DNA of 64,000 nucleotides from Nectonema munidae (Eukaryota > Nematomorpha > Nectonematoida > Nectonematidae), in NCBI GenBank assembly GCA_030549495.1, contig JAUIRK010001028.1:1-64000 (forward strand). Direction: 5' to 3'. The number at the start of each line of letters is the position of its first letter. Within the stretch, counting starts at the first letter, position 1. Positions 11,201 to 22,300 of this stretch are shown in pieces. Below the pieces are notes generated by a model. That model worked only from the letters and a program-made list of their open reading frames with translations, ran no database searches and was not told the DNA's origin. The position numbers were made by a program, and so were the translations under genes.

Positions 11201-14200
11201 TCCACACTTGGCTAGTTCCTTGAATGCTTGTTTTGGTCCATCTTGCCAAATTTTTTTTGATTCAGAACTTCAAAAGCTGTCGTTGGGATGATTGGATTTC
11301 ATGGGGATGCGAGAGAATTATTGGCTCGTCTCAGAATAGACATTAAAGTAAGTGTATTTTTGATGAGTGTGTCTTTCTATTTTTTTCAATTTCACAAAAC
11401 CATTACTTTCTGCTTTTTTTTCGAATGAATAAGATTTATAAAATATTTTGAAAAAAAAGTTTTTATTTTTTAAAAAAAATATTTAATTGTTTTTATTTTA
11501 AACATAATGTTTTTTTAAAAACTATTTTAAAATCAAGAAATCATCTGTGTCAGTTAAACTAACGATGAAATCAAATCGGCTAATAAAATAATTCAGTTTT
11601 TTGGATATTTTAAAAGAAGCAAATCTAAATTTTAACTTTTTTTAGTTATGTTTTCAAAATTAGCAAGAAACGTGATAAGTAAGATAAATAGGATCGGAAT
11701 GGGACGAAAATCTCCCATTCCGATACTATTAGAAGCAACCATATCTATTGTCCACTGGCTTGAAACCCTAATATTGAGGCATATAGATAAGCGATCCTAT
11801 TGGCTCAGTTTCGCTTTTAGTGAATGATTTCTTTCTTTCTTTCTTTCCTTCAAAATGTCCTTTAGGCGTACAAACTACAGCACACGGATTCCAAAGAGAT
11901 CTCTACAGCGGCCTTGGCAAATCTGCTTCACTTACGCTTGTATTCGCGAAGGTTCTTTCCGCTCTTCGTTTACAATACGGTCGCGGGTCTGGACTCAGAA
12001 GGTGTGTACATATTTCTTTTTCATTTTTACTTTGTTTGTTTAAATAAAGGAAGAGGGATGAGGTAGTAGTTTTAATAATCCACAGAACAAAAGATGTATA
12101 AGTGAATAAATGTAATCGTGGTGACGGTGATGCTCTTCTAATTGCTTATTACAGGTATGCAGTGAGAAAGTCTGCCTTGCAGTCATTTTGTAGAGATTAT
12201 GATGGTTTGTGGAATTATTCTCCAAGTAATCTTATTTTGGCAAAAACACATTGTGATCTAGAAAGAAACTTCTTTATTGAAAATTTGAGACCAGCCACCA
12301 ATATGATATTCAATGAGAATCGGTGGAGTCGCACTTTTTGAGAAGGAGTCGCGCAATATTATTGCGCCTCTGACTCCAATTTCATAATTTGTTACATTTA
12401 TATATGTTAGATTAAAACGCAACACAAAAATGTTTTTCATTTTAGTCCAAGCATTGTATTTTTGCAACTCATAGGAAAAAGCTGAAAATTCAATAAAAAT
12501 TAAAGAATGATTTTTTTATTTTACATTAAAATTAGTTTGTAAGCGAACAAGACTCAGTTTGTGAGCAGAAAGTTTTTTCTAAAAAAAATTTTTGAACCAC
12601 TTACCTTTGGAATCCATTTTTGGATAAATTCATTTTTATGAATCGTATTGTTTTGTCTTAGAGTTTATCGATCTGATAACGAAATTTTACACAAAAAGAA
12701 GAAGCAAATCATTTTATAAAAATATAAACCAATTGCAAATATGAAGGTACATAAGATAAACAAGTCAGAAATTTGATCAGCTTGATTGAATATACTCTCA
12801 TCAAAACGAGATGATTTTTAGTGCTTGCGTCCAACCTATCGGAAAGGTTTTATGAGCGCGCTTGTCTTTTTTCACTCTTTGCGTCTCACGGGTCAGACGA
12901 ACCTTTTGCAAGTTTTTCATATCTCCCCACTTTAACCCGTTAACGCCCATGTCGACTTTACAAAAATAAAATCGTCTGCGTTTATCAAAGCTCTTTAATA
13001 CAAATCTTCTGCTTTACATTAGATATCGTCTGATTATTCTGGTCGTTAACGGGTTAATGAATGCATGACGCGGATTTTCTTAAATTTTGGAGTGCTTGCG
13101 TAAAGATGCGTAACTGACACTTCCTTTTTGAATGTTTAGGCAAAGGGGTGGTCTATGGCTACGACCCGGTTGGCTGCCTAGAAAGCATTCCTTTTTCAGC
13201 TACGGGAAGCGGTCAATCTTTCATTGAGAGCTTTTTGGACAATCAAGTAAGCATGGTGTTTTTTCATTTATGGAAAGAGCTGTGAATTTCATTAAGAAGA
13301 CGTTATAAAGCTCCACAGTATTGCTGAATAATAAATATGTACGTAATATGCTGATCCAATCTGCTTTGTCTGCAACCTATGAAAAGAACCATTTTCCAAG
13401 GCTATCAAGGAAGATACGCGGGGAGGGTCTTAGTTTGTTGTTGTGCGACCTTACCCATATTCTATAAAACTTTTGATTGGATGAAAATTCAATTTTCTTT
13501 AGAAAGTTTTTACCCATATCTAATCGTAGGCGGAAATACTTCAAATAGTGTCTATGAAAACATTTCATAAAATTTTAATGATTTTTTGGGCCAGTGGTTA
13601 AAACATAGGTAAATTTTTTTTGAAAGTAAGAATAATATTTAGAATTTTTGATCAGTATGGACTTTTTGAATTAAAAATCTTTTCATTCAAAAATGACATA
13701 TGCCAATTAAAAATTGAACATTTGCAGGTTACTTAAATCATTGATTATAACACAATTTTAAATTTTACTTTAATATAATTAGGGGTAAAAGTTTATTTAA
13801 ATGTTTTATTATCAAAAGAAACTTCTAAAATTTTCAAATCAAAATTTTTTTAATTGAATTAAAAATTATCAAACGTTTTGAACATTGAATCGATTTTTTA
13901 AAGTGTTTCATCGTTATCATCAGCATTGCTGTCTTTTATTCTAATTGCAGACAATGTAACATGTATCGACGATTCAATATGCTGCTGATGATTTTTAAAT
14001 GATCTTCAGTCTTCGTCGGATCAAAACCTAAAATCTTTGAGAAGTTATAACAAAAAATGCTTTTCTCAGAATTTCAAAAGATTTCTTAGGATTAGAACAT
14101 TGTTTGCGCCTTCACTTTTAGCTATGACTTTTAAATTTCATATGAAATCATTGAACTAGCTTTGTTTATAAATCTTACTGATTCTGCTTTTTTTTTTTAA

Positions 14201-15212
14201 ATCATCTCGAAATATTCAATGTATCATTTTTCTTTCCCTTGTGATTTGTTTCTGTATGCTTTTTAAGTCTGTCCATTCTGTCATTTGATAAAGTCTCAAA
14301 GCAGATGAGACACATTAGCCTTCTCTCACTTTGAGGAGACATAATAAGCCAAATGATAAATACTCGAGAGAGTATTGTCTTCACTTTTTTAAGCGAAAGA
14401 CTCATCTAGCTTATATAAGTAATTTTAAAAACTAATTATTCAAAATTCAAAACATGCATTTTCCAAATTTTTAGCTAATTTCTACATGAAATTAAAAGTT
14501 ATAAGCAAAAAAATATTTTGAAATATCTATATATATAAATATCATGACCTGTAGAGTTGGGCGCCGAGTAGATAACTTGTTCATCCCCAATCTGTATACT
14601 ACGGTAGTTTCTATTCCATAGTTTGCTGTGTGAATGTTTTGATACGAATGATTAGGGAGACAAGGGTCAACTTTCTCTTCATATTTTGCTAGATGTAAGA
14701 TTTGATATACCTCATTCGGGGAGCCGATGTTACAAAAGTTATTGCCTATATTTTCCCTCACGATTTTAAATATCACATTTCTCAAACATTCGAAAAATAT
14801 TCTATAAAAAGTCAAAAAATATAATTTGTGAACTCTTAAATCTTGGGTCTCTCTCCTTACAGACAAATTTGTATTCAATAATCATTTAAATGCCAATACT
14901 CTTGTCCATGATTCCAAAAATAGCATTACATTCAATATAAACAATTGAAAAAGAGTTGTATCGGATCCAGCCATAGTAAAAGGCATTGCGTATACAAATT
15001 TAATTGTGACACATAAAAAGCATGCTATTTTTCTTTTGTATTAGATGTTGAATAAGTCTCGCTTAACAGATGTTACTCAAGCTACTACAATTTTGAAGAG
15101 TGCTTTTCTAGCAGCAAGTGAACGCGATATTTTAACAGGTGATTCTGTGAGCATTGCTGTAATCAAAGCTGAGGGCATTACACGAGAAAAGATGGAACTT
15201 CGCAGAGATTGA
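8261..15212 (+). CDS. PSMB1: Proteasome subunit beta type-1 (beta-6), six exons
   Basis: Exons: 8261-8298, 9664-9777, 11266-11347, 11866-12001, 13140-13246 and 15045-15212. Every intron is GT-AG and every phase matches, giving 645 nt and 214 aa. The product starts MAPSWNPYKYNLG, then IAIAGEDFAVIGADNRLS (family: LAIAGEDFAIVASDTRLS), VGMIGFHGD, YSRRFFPLFVYNTVAGLD, GKGVVYGYDPVG and FLDNQ, and ends SAFLAASERDILTGDSVSIA and a terminal RRD. These are the landmarks of PSMB1/beta-6, a non-catalytic subunit of the 20S core. The usual threonine at the fold start is Cys, which is tolerable because beta-6 has no active site. At 214 aa it is shorter than the roughly 240 aa of human and yeast: the N-terminal extension is very short and the loop after FLDNQ is trimmed. 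The sequence is quite divergent. Introns carry a MITE and a hAT remnant. Confidence 0.93.
8409..8765. repeat. Direct repeat pair with 317-bp period in PSMB1 intron 1
   Basis: A block of about 40 bp beginning GGTTAGTG.TGATGAT and running through GAGAACTTACAATTT occurs at 8409-8448 and again at 8726-8765, differing at about four positions. The 280 bp between them are less AT-rich than the surroundings and hold a short hairpin GGCT-TCAAT-AGCC at about 8682. This could be one and a bit units of a tandem repeat, or short direct terminal repeats. Its identity is unknown. Confidence 0.55.
9778..11265. other. PSMB1 intron 2, no recognised element
   Basis: AT-rich intron of about 1.5 kb. Just before the acceptor, at 11170-11230, is a GC-richer patch with ACATGCGGCCCGCAA that looks like a short relic of an interspersed repeat, but I cannot name it. 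Confidence 0.5.
12328..12390. repeat. Short hairpin with GAGTC/GACTC arms
   Basis: GAGTCGCGCAATATTATTGC continues to GCGCCTCTGACTC: a perfect 7-bp stem GCGCAAT/ATTGCGC around ATT, framed by GAGTC and GACTC. It lies in PSMB1 intron 4. It looks like the centre or end of a small palindromic element; no ends or target duplication were found. Confidence 0.45.
12936..13053. mobile_element. TTAA-bounded MITE, subfamily B
   Basis: Flanked by TTAA at 12932-12935 and 13054-13057. Ends are CCCGTTAACG and CGTTAACGGG, perfect 10-bp inverted repeats. The interior has GTCGAC, CGTCTGCG, CTTCTGC and CGTCTGATT in the order seen in the copies at 40902 and 42474. It is non-coding and sits in PSMB1 intron 4. Confidence 0.85.
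14202..14405 (-). mobile_element. hAT transposase N-terminal finger fragment
   Basis: The antisense frame contains CLICFETLSNDRMDRLKKH followed by a TETNH. The C-x2-C ... H-x4-H spacing and the LSND motif match the zinc finger at the front of FAM200/ZBED5-like hAT transposases. No further hAT domain follows, so it is a small isolated remnant in PSMB1 intron 5. An unrecognised 128-codon antisense frame lies next to it at 14492-14878. Confidence 0.6.
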
Positions 15213-15242
15213 CTCTCATTTTGGCGCCTTTTTTATTTTTTA

Positions 15243-15248
15243 AATAAA
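15243..15248 (+). promoter_or_regulatory. Poly(A) signal of PSMB1
   Basis: AATAAA about 30 nt after the PSMB1 stop codon, followed by a GT/T-rich stretch (TTGTGTATCTGTTT). Position and context fit a functional cleavage signal with a very short 3' untranslated region. Confidence 0.65.
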
Positions 15249-15779
15249 TAATGCATTGTGTATCTGTTTACTTGTCACATTTGTTTTATTTTTATCCTCT
15301 GCTTTCAACGGTTTTTAGATCGCTGTATATATAACCCAATACGGTTAACAAATTCGTTTTATTTTCAATAAAATGTAATCATTAAGACATTCAGAGAAAA
15401 TTAAATCAATTAAGATATGCATTTAACCTTACCCAGAGCCAAGTTCTCGTTTTAGAGCCGTATTTGAAAATCTCTACCAAATCTAATTGGGGAGAATAAA
15501 ATCGGTAAAAAGGTTTACTTTTTCTATTATCTTTTGTACTATATTCCACTCTATTTTTCAATAAAATTATTTTCTTTTAATATTTTTTTGCATTCTCTAA
15601 ATTTTTATGTATTCTTGAAAACCAGCAATTATATAAAATATTTATAAGTGCAATTATTTCTAAATTACATAACACTTTGGAATTTGACCCTTCTTTTTAT
15701 CATCCATTAACTATATATTAGAGAAATCTATTTGAACAATTTAAACGACTTTCAATCAATTAGAATATTGTTTTTGAAA

Positions 15780-17420
15780 CTTGTTTTCAATGTCGTCTCA
15801 TTCGTACTATGAGATTGTTGACAGTTCTTAAGCCTCTAAGATCCCTGTTCACACAAACTTTTAGAGTTTCTTTTTTAAAGTCTGGGACTTTGCGATGATG
15901 TGCTTCTAATTGAAGAATACACTGCTTTTCTTCTTCGTCTTTGGTAGTTGTATCTCTCCGCCATCACTACCCTAACATTTTGGTAAGAAACTTGAGATGA
16001 CCAAGTTGCAGGTGACAACTGTAGCCAAGAATCGTCAATATCAAAGGCTCAAACAAAAGCCTTGATTTTTTTTCAAACAAATGAGACAGTTTGGTAGACG
16101 TCAATTTGGAAAATATTGAGACATAACGCTCGGGAGGCTCAGAAGTTTTTGTTTTGAGAAGACGTGTTACTTCTCCAAATTTTGGACACGATTTGAAAAC
16201 AACGTTAGCGAAACTGCTTCATCTGTCAAGTACCAAAAATAGGCTTTAGTCGCTGCGTGCGAGATAACTCAAAAGTTTCTCGGAGATATAAAAGGGCTTT
16301 GAATATACAGATGCGGCGTAATCTTTAGCAAGATCAACATTAATTTCGACAGATTATCCAGAAATCAATCCAATTACAAACTCACCAATGCTCCGGTTTT
16401 TAACAGGATTAAAGGCAGCCTTTCCTTCAATAGTGTTATCAGGCGTATTTGGAGCAACCAGAAGCTTACCTTGTCTGAAATCTTGACTTCCAACAACTAG
16501 CACACAAATCTTTGATGATCTCCAGGAATTTCTTTAGCATCCCAATGCAAAGTAACAAAATCTGAGACAGCAAAGTGTTCCTTGATTTTTCTGCCTCTAC
16601 AGTTCTAATTTTCTCAGCTGCACGGTTGCTACTATTTTTGAAGAGAGTAGTATAGTTTGTCAGTCCCACCTTCACACAATATCCATACCGTCCTTTGGCC
16701 AAGTGTCAAGTTTAAAAGATCCGGCATTAAAGAAATCTTTGTAATTTGAAAAGGATTATTTGGAAGTTCCAGTTGAATTTTTGGTTTAAGTTTGAGGTTT
16801 GAAAGTTGGGATCTTGGGCATTTTCAGTTTCTTCGTTGGGTGAAATTGAATTAGTCAGTTCAGCAAGTAAATTTTGTGCTACTGCGATGAATGCATTCAA
16901 AAGTTTTGTGACTTTTGACGAGCTACAATAATAATCTGTTTACGTTTCAAGTTCAAATCTACTTTTCTTTTGTAATTTTTATCTTCAGCACCTAAAGATA
17001 TTAAAGACAAAATCAGCATCTTCTCTTTTTTGCTTATTTCCACGGAGACGAACTTTCAATATTTTATTCTTAGCGTCAGTGTGTGCAATATAAAAATATT
17101 CAGAAATACATAATTCTTTTTCTTTTTTTGACCTTGATCTTTTGTTTTTTCCATGTAAACTTTTATATCATTGTACATTTTAATGAATTTCATTTTGTCT
17201 TTTCGTTGGGTTGCTACACTAGCTTTTTTCCACTGGCTGATTACTTATAGTCTTGTTTGCAATAGTGCTATTAAAGTTTACATGCTGCTCGTGTTTCATA
17301 GGACCTTAAAACATCTGCTTTTGTAGGCATTTTGTTCGGTGGAAAATATTCAACAAGAGCCATATTTTTTTTTATCATAATGAAGCTTGTAGCTGCAACT
17401 AGGTTGACTGGTTTCTGCCA
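15780..17420 (-). mobile_element. Relic of the arthropod 'VHWD' transposase-like family
   Basis: Read on the minus strand in shifting frames. FVTLHWDAKEIPGDHQRFV is followed by VLVVGSQDFRQGKLLVAPNT and then TIEGKAAFN, matching the conserved core of a widespread invertebrate repeat family that I recall as HWDGK-LP...VDRLPVLVSG...QLLGVPKLP. Upstream are Lys-rich segments and downstream blocks such as VDLAKDYAASVYSKPF and EKQCILQLEAHHRKVPDF. At least five frame breaks or stops occur. The family is abundant in arthropods and cnidarians and behaves like a DNA transposon; I am not sure of the superfamily. A second relic of it is at 56290-58380. Confidence 0.5.
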
Positions 17421-17608
17421 TTGTTATTCTTCCAGCAAATAGGCGATGCTTAAATTAAACTAAAGAGTGTTCATTCAAGAATATTATAAACTTTCAATAT
17501 ATAAAGTAGAATGGGAAACTGCATAGGGATAAATAAGCTTTTTTGTAAAAAGTGCATTTCTGGAACACGCTAATGTGTGTATGTAGCAAGATTTATTTGT
17601 GGATAACG

Positions 17609-17970
17609 TTATAAATAGTCTGGAAGCTGAGATATGCTCAAGAGATTGAGGAGAATAGAGAAGTTTTGGCGAATGAGCTTCAAGAAGTAAATCCTAGCAT
17701 GCATCCTGGACAGCAGATGCGGTGATGAAGTGGTCGGGTTGATCAACACCTTGACTGTGGAGTAGTAGGAGCTGTACGCCTTTGACATGTCGTAGAGGAA
17801 AGAGAGGATTTGCTTCACGCAAGAATGGTGCTTAAAACGGCATTTGGTGTGCACGTCTAGCAAACGCTGGCGAAAATTTACGAAAAAGCCGAGCATGATT
17901 CGCCACTCAGCTTCGCTGCTCAAGAGAGAAAAGTCGATGGAGAGTGGTTCGGGTAAGGCTGGATAAACAT
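17609..17970 (-). CDS. DALRD3: Terminal exon of a DALRD3-like gene
   Basis: A 362-nt open exon with acceptor TTTTCTATTTAG, ending in a TAA at 17609-17611. The product reads YPALPEPLSIDFSLLSSEAE then W, closely matching human DALRD3 ([20 protein letters not shown] then W). It continues with ILSFLYDMSKAYSSYYSTVK and MHARIYFLKLIRQNF, the DALR anticodon-binding helices (family SMDFSSYYNRVHIL and MFARLQLLRAVREVL), and ends LLSISQLPDYL. DALRD3 helps METTL2 make 3-methylcytidine in arginine tRNAs; arginyl-tRNA synthetase shares the DALR fold but not the front motif. No upstream exon was recognised in the next several kb, which are transposon-filled. This is therefore either a gene with a very long intron or a stranded exon; the intact frame argues it is or recently was functional. 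Confidence 0.65.
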
Positions 17971-19382
17971 CTAAATAGAAAAAGTGTGAAAGAAAAAAAC
18001 ACAGGGGAATTGTAGGGCAGCACATTTTTAAAGTCGATATCAGTGCTATTCAAAATAAAATGGATTCTACTAATGGATTACTTTTACTGATTTGATATTT
18101 CAAGAAAAACTCCGAAAAATCTATTTACTTTTTAAGGACGTTCTTATTTTGGGTGTCTTCAATTTTTTCGTTCTAGGTTCTATCAGAGGTGGAAAATTAC
18201 CATTAGGATAATTGCCGGCAAAATATTGCTATCGACAAATTAAAAGAATGATCTATCTAACGTAAATGAAGGTGATTTATTTCAGTTTGAAAAAATAATT
18301 CCTTTTTTATAGGTGCTTACTTTATCTATTATTATTATTTGACGTGTAGAATATAAATACAAAACGTCAATTATCCGAGCCATGCACGTATCCAAATTTT
18401 GATGTATTTTTGCGTATTCGAATTTCTTTATTTGTTAAATAGGACTTGAAAGGCTTTGATCCCAGATGAACGAATTCTGGAAGGACAGATTCAAATGCGC
18501 TATTTCTACTTGGACGAATTCCATATGGACGTAGCAAGTTTTCACACATTCTGAACGAACGATTCCTATTTAGATGAACCTTTTTTCTTTTTAGATTTTT
18601 AGTATTGGTAATATGAACTTTTGTATTCACTATCCAACCAACCAAACTAATTATTACTTAATTAAGCCATTTAGTACGGAAAAGACGAAGTCCTCTTTTA
18701 AATAGAGATTACTGAAGTCGCCTGCTTTCTCTTTGGGAACATCGGTACTAAATGTTTAGCTGTTAAAAATGTTCAATCATTCTTTATGTTATATAAAATA
18801 TAATGTCTACAGAATGAAATTATTGTCATGGCAAAGGGGTCAATGATAAAATTGTGAAGGAGAAAGTTAACAATAAACATCTACCATAATCAATTTAATA
18901 GATTCAATCTTAACATTTGAAAAGTTTGACCTTATAAGCTTGTTATGTTGTTACCACAAATGCTTTCGGACAAAAGACACAGAGAGAGAGAGAGATAGCT
19001 GGAGCATGCTTATCAACGCAAACAATTTTATGAGCTTGTAGAAGGAAGAAATGCTTTAAAGTACCAAGAATAAAAAAGTTTTTATTTAACATATGATGAT
19101 GTCGATCCCTCAAAAAATGATGGATGTATTTGGTGAGCATCAATCAATGACTTGATATATTTGGTACAAAATTAGCCAGGTTTAATCATAAATCACTATA
19201 GTTTCTCCAAGTTGACTTTATTTCTTTGTTTAGATAAATTCGGGTTAGCGTGATTGAATCCTGTTTCAAGTTGGAAAAGATAGTAAAAATGGCTCAGCTG
19301 CTCTTCGCATCTTAGAGTATTTAATTATACTATTAATATCGTTCCAATAGAATCTGAGAAAAATAGAGTAAACAGCACAGAG
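17971..19382. other. Intergenic or intronic DNA upstream of the DALRD3 exon
   Basis: Holds a divergent TTAA MITE (18666-18754) and a short (AG)n run at about 18981-18996. Two open frames (18367-18645 and 18943-19143, minus) resemble nothing known. No DALRD3 exon was found here. Confidence 0.45.
18666..18754. mobile_element. TTAA-bounded MITE, divergent short copy
   Basis: Follows TTAA. It starts GCCATTTAGTACGG and ends CGGTACTAAATG, nearly perfect inverted ends, and the right flank is TTTA. GACGAAG and CCTGCTTTCT inside are decayed forms of the CGTCTGC motif of this family. At 89 bp it is the shortest copy. Confidence 0.6.
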
Positions 19383-19660
19383 ATGAGGATGTTAAGAATT
19401 ATGTGTAAATTTAATTTAAAAGCTAAAATAAGTAATGAAAATATTAGAAGTTTATGTCAAGTAAATAAAATAAATAAAGTATTAGAAATACAAAGGTTAA
19501 TGTGGTTTGGGCATGTAAATAAAGACCTTCGTGTGATCTATTATAAAAATCAAACTTTAGGTAAGAGTAAAGGCAGGCCAAAGCTGACATGGGTAGAAAT
19601 AGTCAAAAAAGACATGAGCAAAAGACATTTAACATTAGGGGACGAGCAAAATAATGAGAT
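19383..19660 (+). mobile_element. RTE-type LINE, C-terminal reverse transcriptase tail
   Basis: The frame reads MRMLRIMCKFNLKAKISNEN, then LEIQRLMWFGHVNKD and GKSKGRPKLTWVEIVKKDM. This is the C-terminal signature of RTE/BovB-like LINEs (EMRMLRWM...RLRWFGHV...RGRPK-W). Only the last 90 or so codons are recognisable, as expected for a 5'-truncated insertion. The open frame runs on into antisense hAT sequence, which is not part of the element. Confidence 0.75.
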
Positions 19661-20410
19661 TAGTTTAGTTTTGTCTTTACATTTGAATAACGTTTCAGCT
19701 TCGAACAAAGCGCATGCATGTCAAGAAGTTCATCTTCAAAACCGCTTTCATCATTTTCTATTTTCGTATCAAAAGGATTGATAAGCCATTCAGGAATTTG
19801 CATGTTTTCCAAGTCCCAAAACGGGTTTTAAAATCTTCTCTTAACTTGTCAAGATATCCAATATATATTTTCAAATCACATTTTGATATGTATTCAGATT
19901 CTTCAGCCATTTACAAGTTTGCAAAATAAGATTCAAGATTTGAATAGTTCTAATTGTTCGAGCATGAATGAGTGTAGGGCCTTTTCCTTGTAAACGCTTT
20001 TGAACTTCGTTGAATTTTGAATACAAATCTGCCCAATAGAACAAATGATTTTTGCAAGCTTCAAATTCTTTATTTGAGTCATACAAGTCAGCCAACCAAG
20101 CAGTCGCTGCAAACCATCTCCTCTTGATGACCTCCTTACCTCGGTGTGCAAATGCAACGGCTTCATCATTATCCTCGTATAACTTTGCAAACAATCGGAA
20201 ATTGAGATGGATTGAGGATTGATTTCATTAATCGTCGTAACGCAAACTTTCAAAGCTTCATGCAGTTCCCCACTTAGATTTTTAGCTTAAAAGATAGAGA
20301 GAATAGACTTAATAGAAGTTACTTTTTCCCTAAGAAAACAGAAAATCCTCTGTAACTAGTCAACAAAGCTGGCGCACCGTCAGTAGCACCAGTTGTAATA
20401 TATTCATAAG

Positions 20411-20887
20411 TGTTACGTCGAACGTGTAATTGCGGATATAATTTTATTATATTAACAAAAGTTGGTAGAGGTCTTCAGTCTTCTTGGCTCATTGATAGCG
20501 TTTTGTTGATGATAACGGTGAAACGGCAGAGGTCTTCAATCTTCACTTTTTCTCTGGCTCGCTCATAGCCTTTGTTGATGATGACGGTGAAGATCTAAGG
20601 AAGTGACGCTTTCTTTAGTTACATATATATATATATGTATATTTTACGATTTACACATTTAAATATATAATAAGGCTGGCAAGTTTTGCGAGTTGTCTCC
20701 CCGGAGGTCTTGCCAGACCTCTGATGTGTGTGTGTGTCCTTGTGAGTACATTGAGGCTTAAAGGTGTAATAAATGTAATTGTGTCTTGGAGATTGAATAT
20801 TAACAGTACATATTAGAGGATAGTGCGTACACTAAAAGGTGTTAATTGGATGTCATTTGCATATTAACATTAGAGGATAATGTTACA
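20411..20887. mobile_element. Solo LTR of an LTR retrotransposon (fossil)
   Basis: A 477-bp segment starts TGTTACG and ends TGTTACA, flanked on both sides by the identical 5-bp duplication ATAAG (20406-20410 and 20888-20892). It contains two tandem copies of a motif starting GAGGTCTTCA, a TATA-rich run, a GT microsatellite and an AATAAA near 20770. No internal coding region is present, so it is a solo LTR left by recombination. Five-base duplications suit BEL/Pao or Gypsy-type elements; the family is not otherwise identifiable. It lies inside the older hAT relic, so it is younger than that insertion. Confidence 0.75.
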
Positions 20888-20997
20888 ATAAGGTATGCTA
20901 TGCTTGTTCAAATAATGATTATCCAAACATCAAAAAATTGCCTTACCTTTGGAATTAGTTTCAGGATAATTAGGAAAAATAAATTCAAATCAAGAGT

Positions 20998-21490
20998 TTG
21001 AGTATGTTTGGGTAAAAAGTCACACCGCAAATATATTCTTTATTTACAAATAAAAACTTGAAATTAAAATTTTATTTGATAAATGCTTAAAATATGAAGA
21101 CACACACTTTTGAGAAGACTTGAAGTTATAAAAAGATAATTTCAAATTGTTCATGTATGTAGGAGAATATTTATCTAAATTATGATCAAATATAAACCAG
21201 TCGGTAATAAATCCAAGTAAATATCCTTGCAGCGCTTTCCAAAAATAAAGACAAAGCTGTTTACTATAAATATCAACCTTCGCAGGTTTATTTTGCTGAA
21301 AAAATATTAGAGGTATGGTGCATTATATTTTAAGTTAAAAAATAATCGAAGATTTTTTTTTGTAAAATTAAGAGACATGAAAGGTTGCAATAATGTGGTG
21401 AAGCAAGAGCTCTATAAATTTCTAATTTTACGTGCACACTGTACAGGTATAGACTTAAAGGAATACAATATTCGACAACATGTCATAGTG
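20998..21490. repeat. Inverted dispersed repeat, copy 1 (pairs with 33350-33700)
   Basis: From GTTTGGGTAAAAAGTCAC to the hAT-derived coding end, this block matches the reverse complement of 33350-33700 over more than 300 bp, with shared strings such as AAAGACAAAGCTGTTTACTA and CTGTACAGGTATAGACTTAA. This copy has about 135 bp (around 21282-21417) that the other lacks. Both copies include part of the hAT transposase, so the repeat is hAT-derived. Confidence 0.75.
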
Positions 21491-22300
21491 ACATTCAAAG
21501 ATGGGATATAAAATCTTACATATGCCATTAGAATATATGAACTTCCAAAAGTTGATTCATCAAGTTGAAGAGCAAATTTACAATGCTTGATTTCAGAGAT
21601 TACAGTTTTTTTACACATCAACGGCAATTTCTTTACATTTGACAACTTGATTGGATTTTCTTTTCAAAACATTTTCAACTACATCTTTGAAAGCTGGTAA
21701 AATAATTTCTTCACCAATGGTATATGGTTTACCTTTTTAGCTATATTTAGTGATTTGTTCTATGATGCCTTGAGTCCTCCTTCTCTGTCTGCACTCGTAG
21801 ATGCTTTCAAATGAGTATTCATGGTCGGTTGACTAAGTAATTTCTCTTTAAGTTTTTGAAATAATCAAGACCCTTTTCTTTTTTTGTGAGAATGAATCCT
21901 TTCTGAGTGATCTTTCATTTTAGACGGCTTCATGACATCATTGCTAAAGGTTTTTTTCTTCCACAAAATACACATAGGAATATTTTTAAAAGAGAGGGAA
22001 TGAAACCGTATTTTAATACTCTTGAGAATACTTCCTGCATTTTCTTTTTGAATTATTTGTCGACATTATATTGAAGACACGTTAAAAATGCAAAAAGACA
22101 AAAATGTAGTCAAAATTTGAATCATCAAAAAGAATTAAGGCAGTAAATGACTTAACAAATAATTGAGAGTTATGTCAAACACAATGACAGCAGTAAAACA
22201 AAAACGAAAAAAAGTGCAAACCAGAAATTGATAACAGCAAAAGACAAAAATGTGAACGAGCTTAAAAAGAGATTTAAAAGGTCTTCAATTTATTTTATAT

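Larger units (their letters stand above)
19700..22300 (-). mobile_element. hAT transposon relic, interrupted
   Basis: Several minus-strand blocks in hAT order, upstream first. FALQLDESTFGSSYILMAYV (21400-21645) is the first DDE acidic region; ITTGATDGAPALLTSYRGF (about 20330-20410) is the C-T/A-DGAPA motif. LFAKLYEDNDEAV, partly overlapped in another frame by a TEVRR block, is the conserved NDE...TEVRWLS region. WADLYSKFNEVQKRLQGKG matches the YLADIF...LN..LQGK motif of FAM200/ZBED5-like enzymes. Frame changes are frequent. A solo LTR (20411-20887) and a block shared with 33350-33700 interrupt it. No C-terminal hATC dimerisation motif was found. Confidence 0.7.

Noticed and set aside
14492-14878. 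A 128-codon antisense frame in PSMB1 intron 5
   Set aside because: No recognised motif and no splice signals tying it to any gene; could be a decayed repeat.
18367-18645. Antisense 92-codon frame as a DALRD3 exon
   Set aside because: It lacks the motifs expected upstream of the DALRD3 terminal exon.
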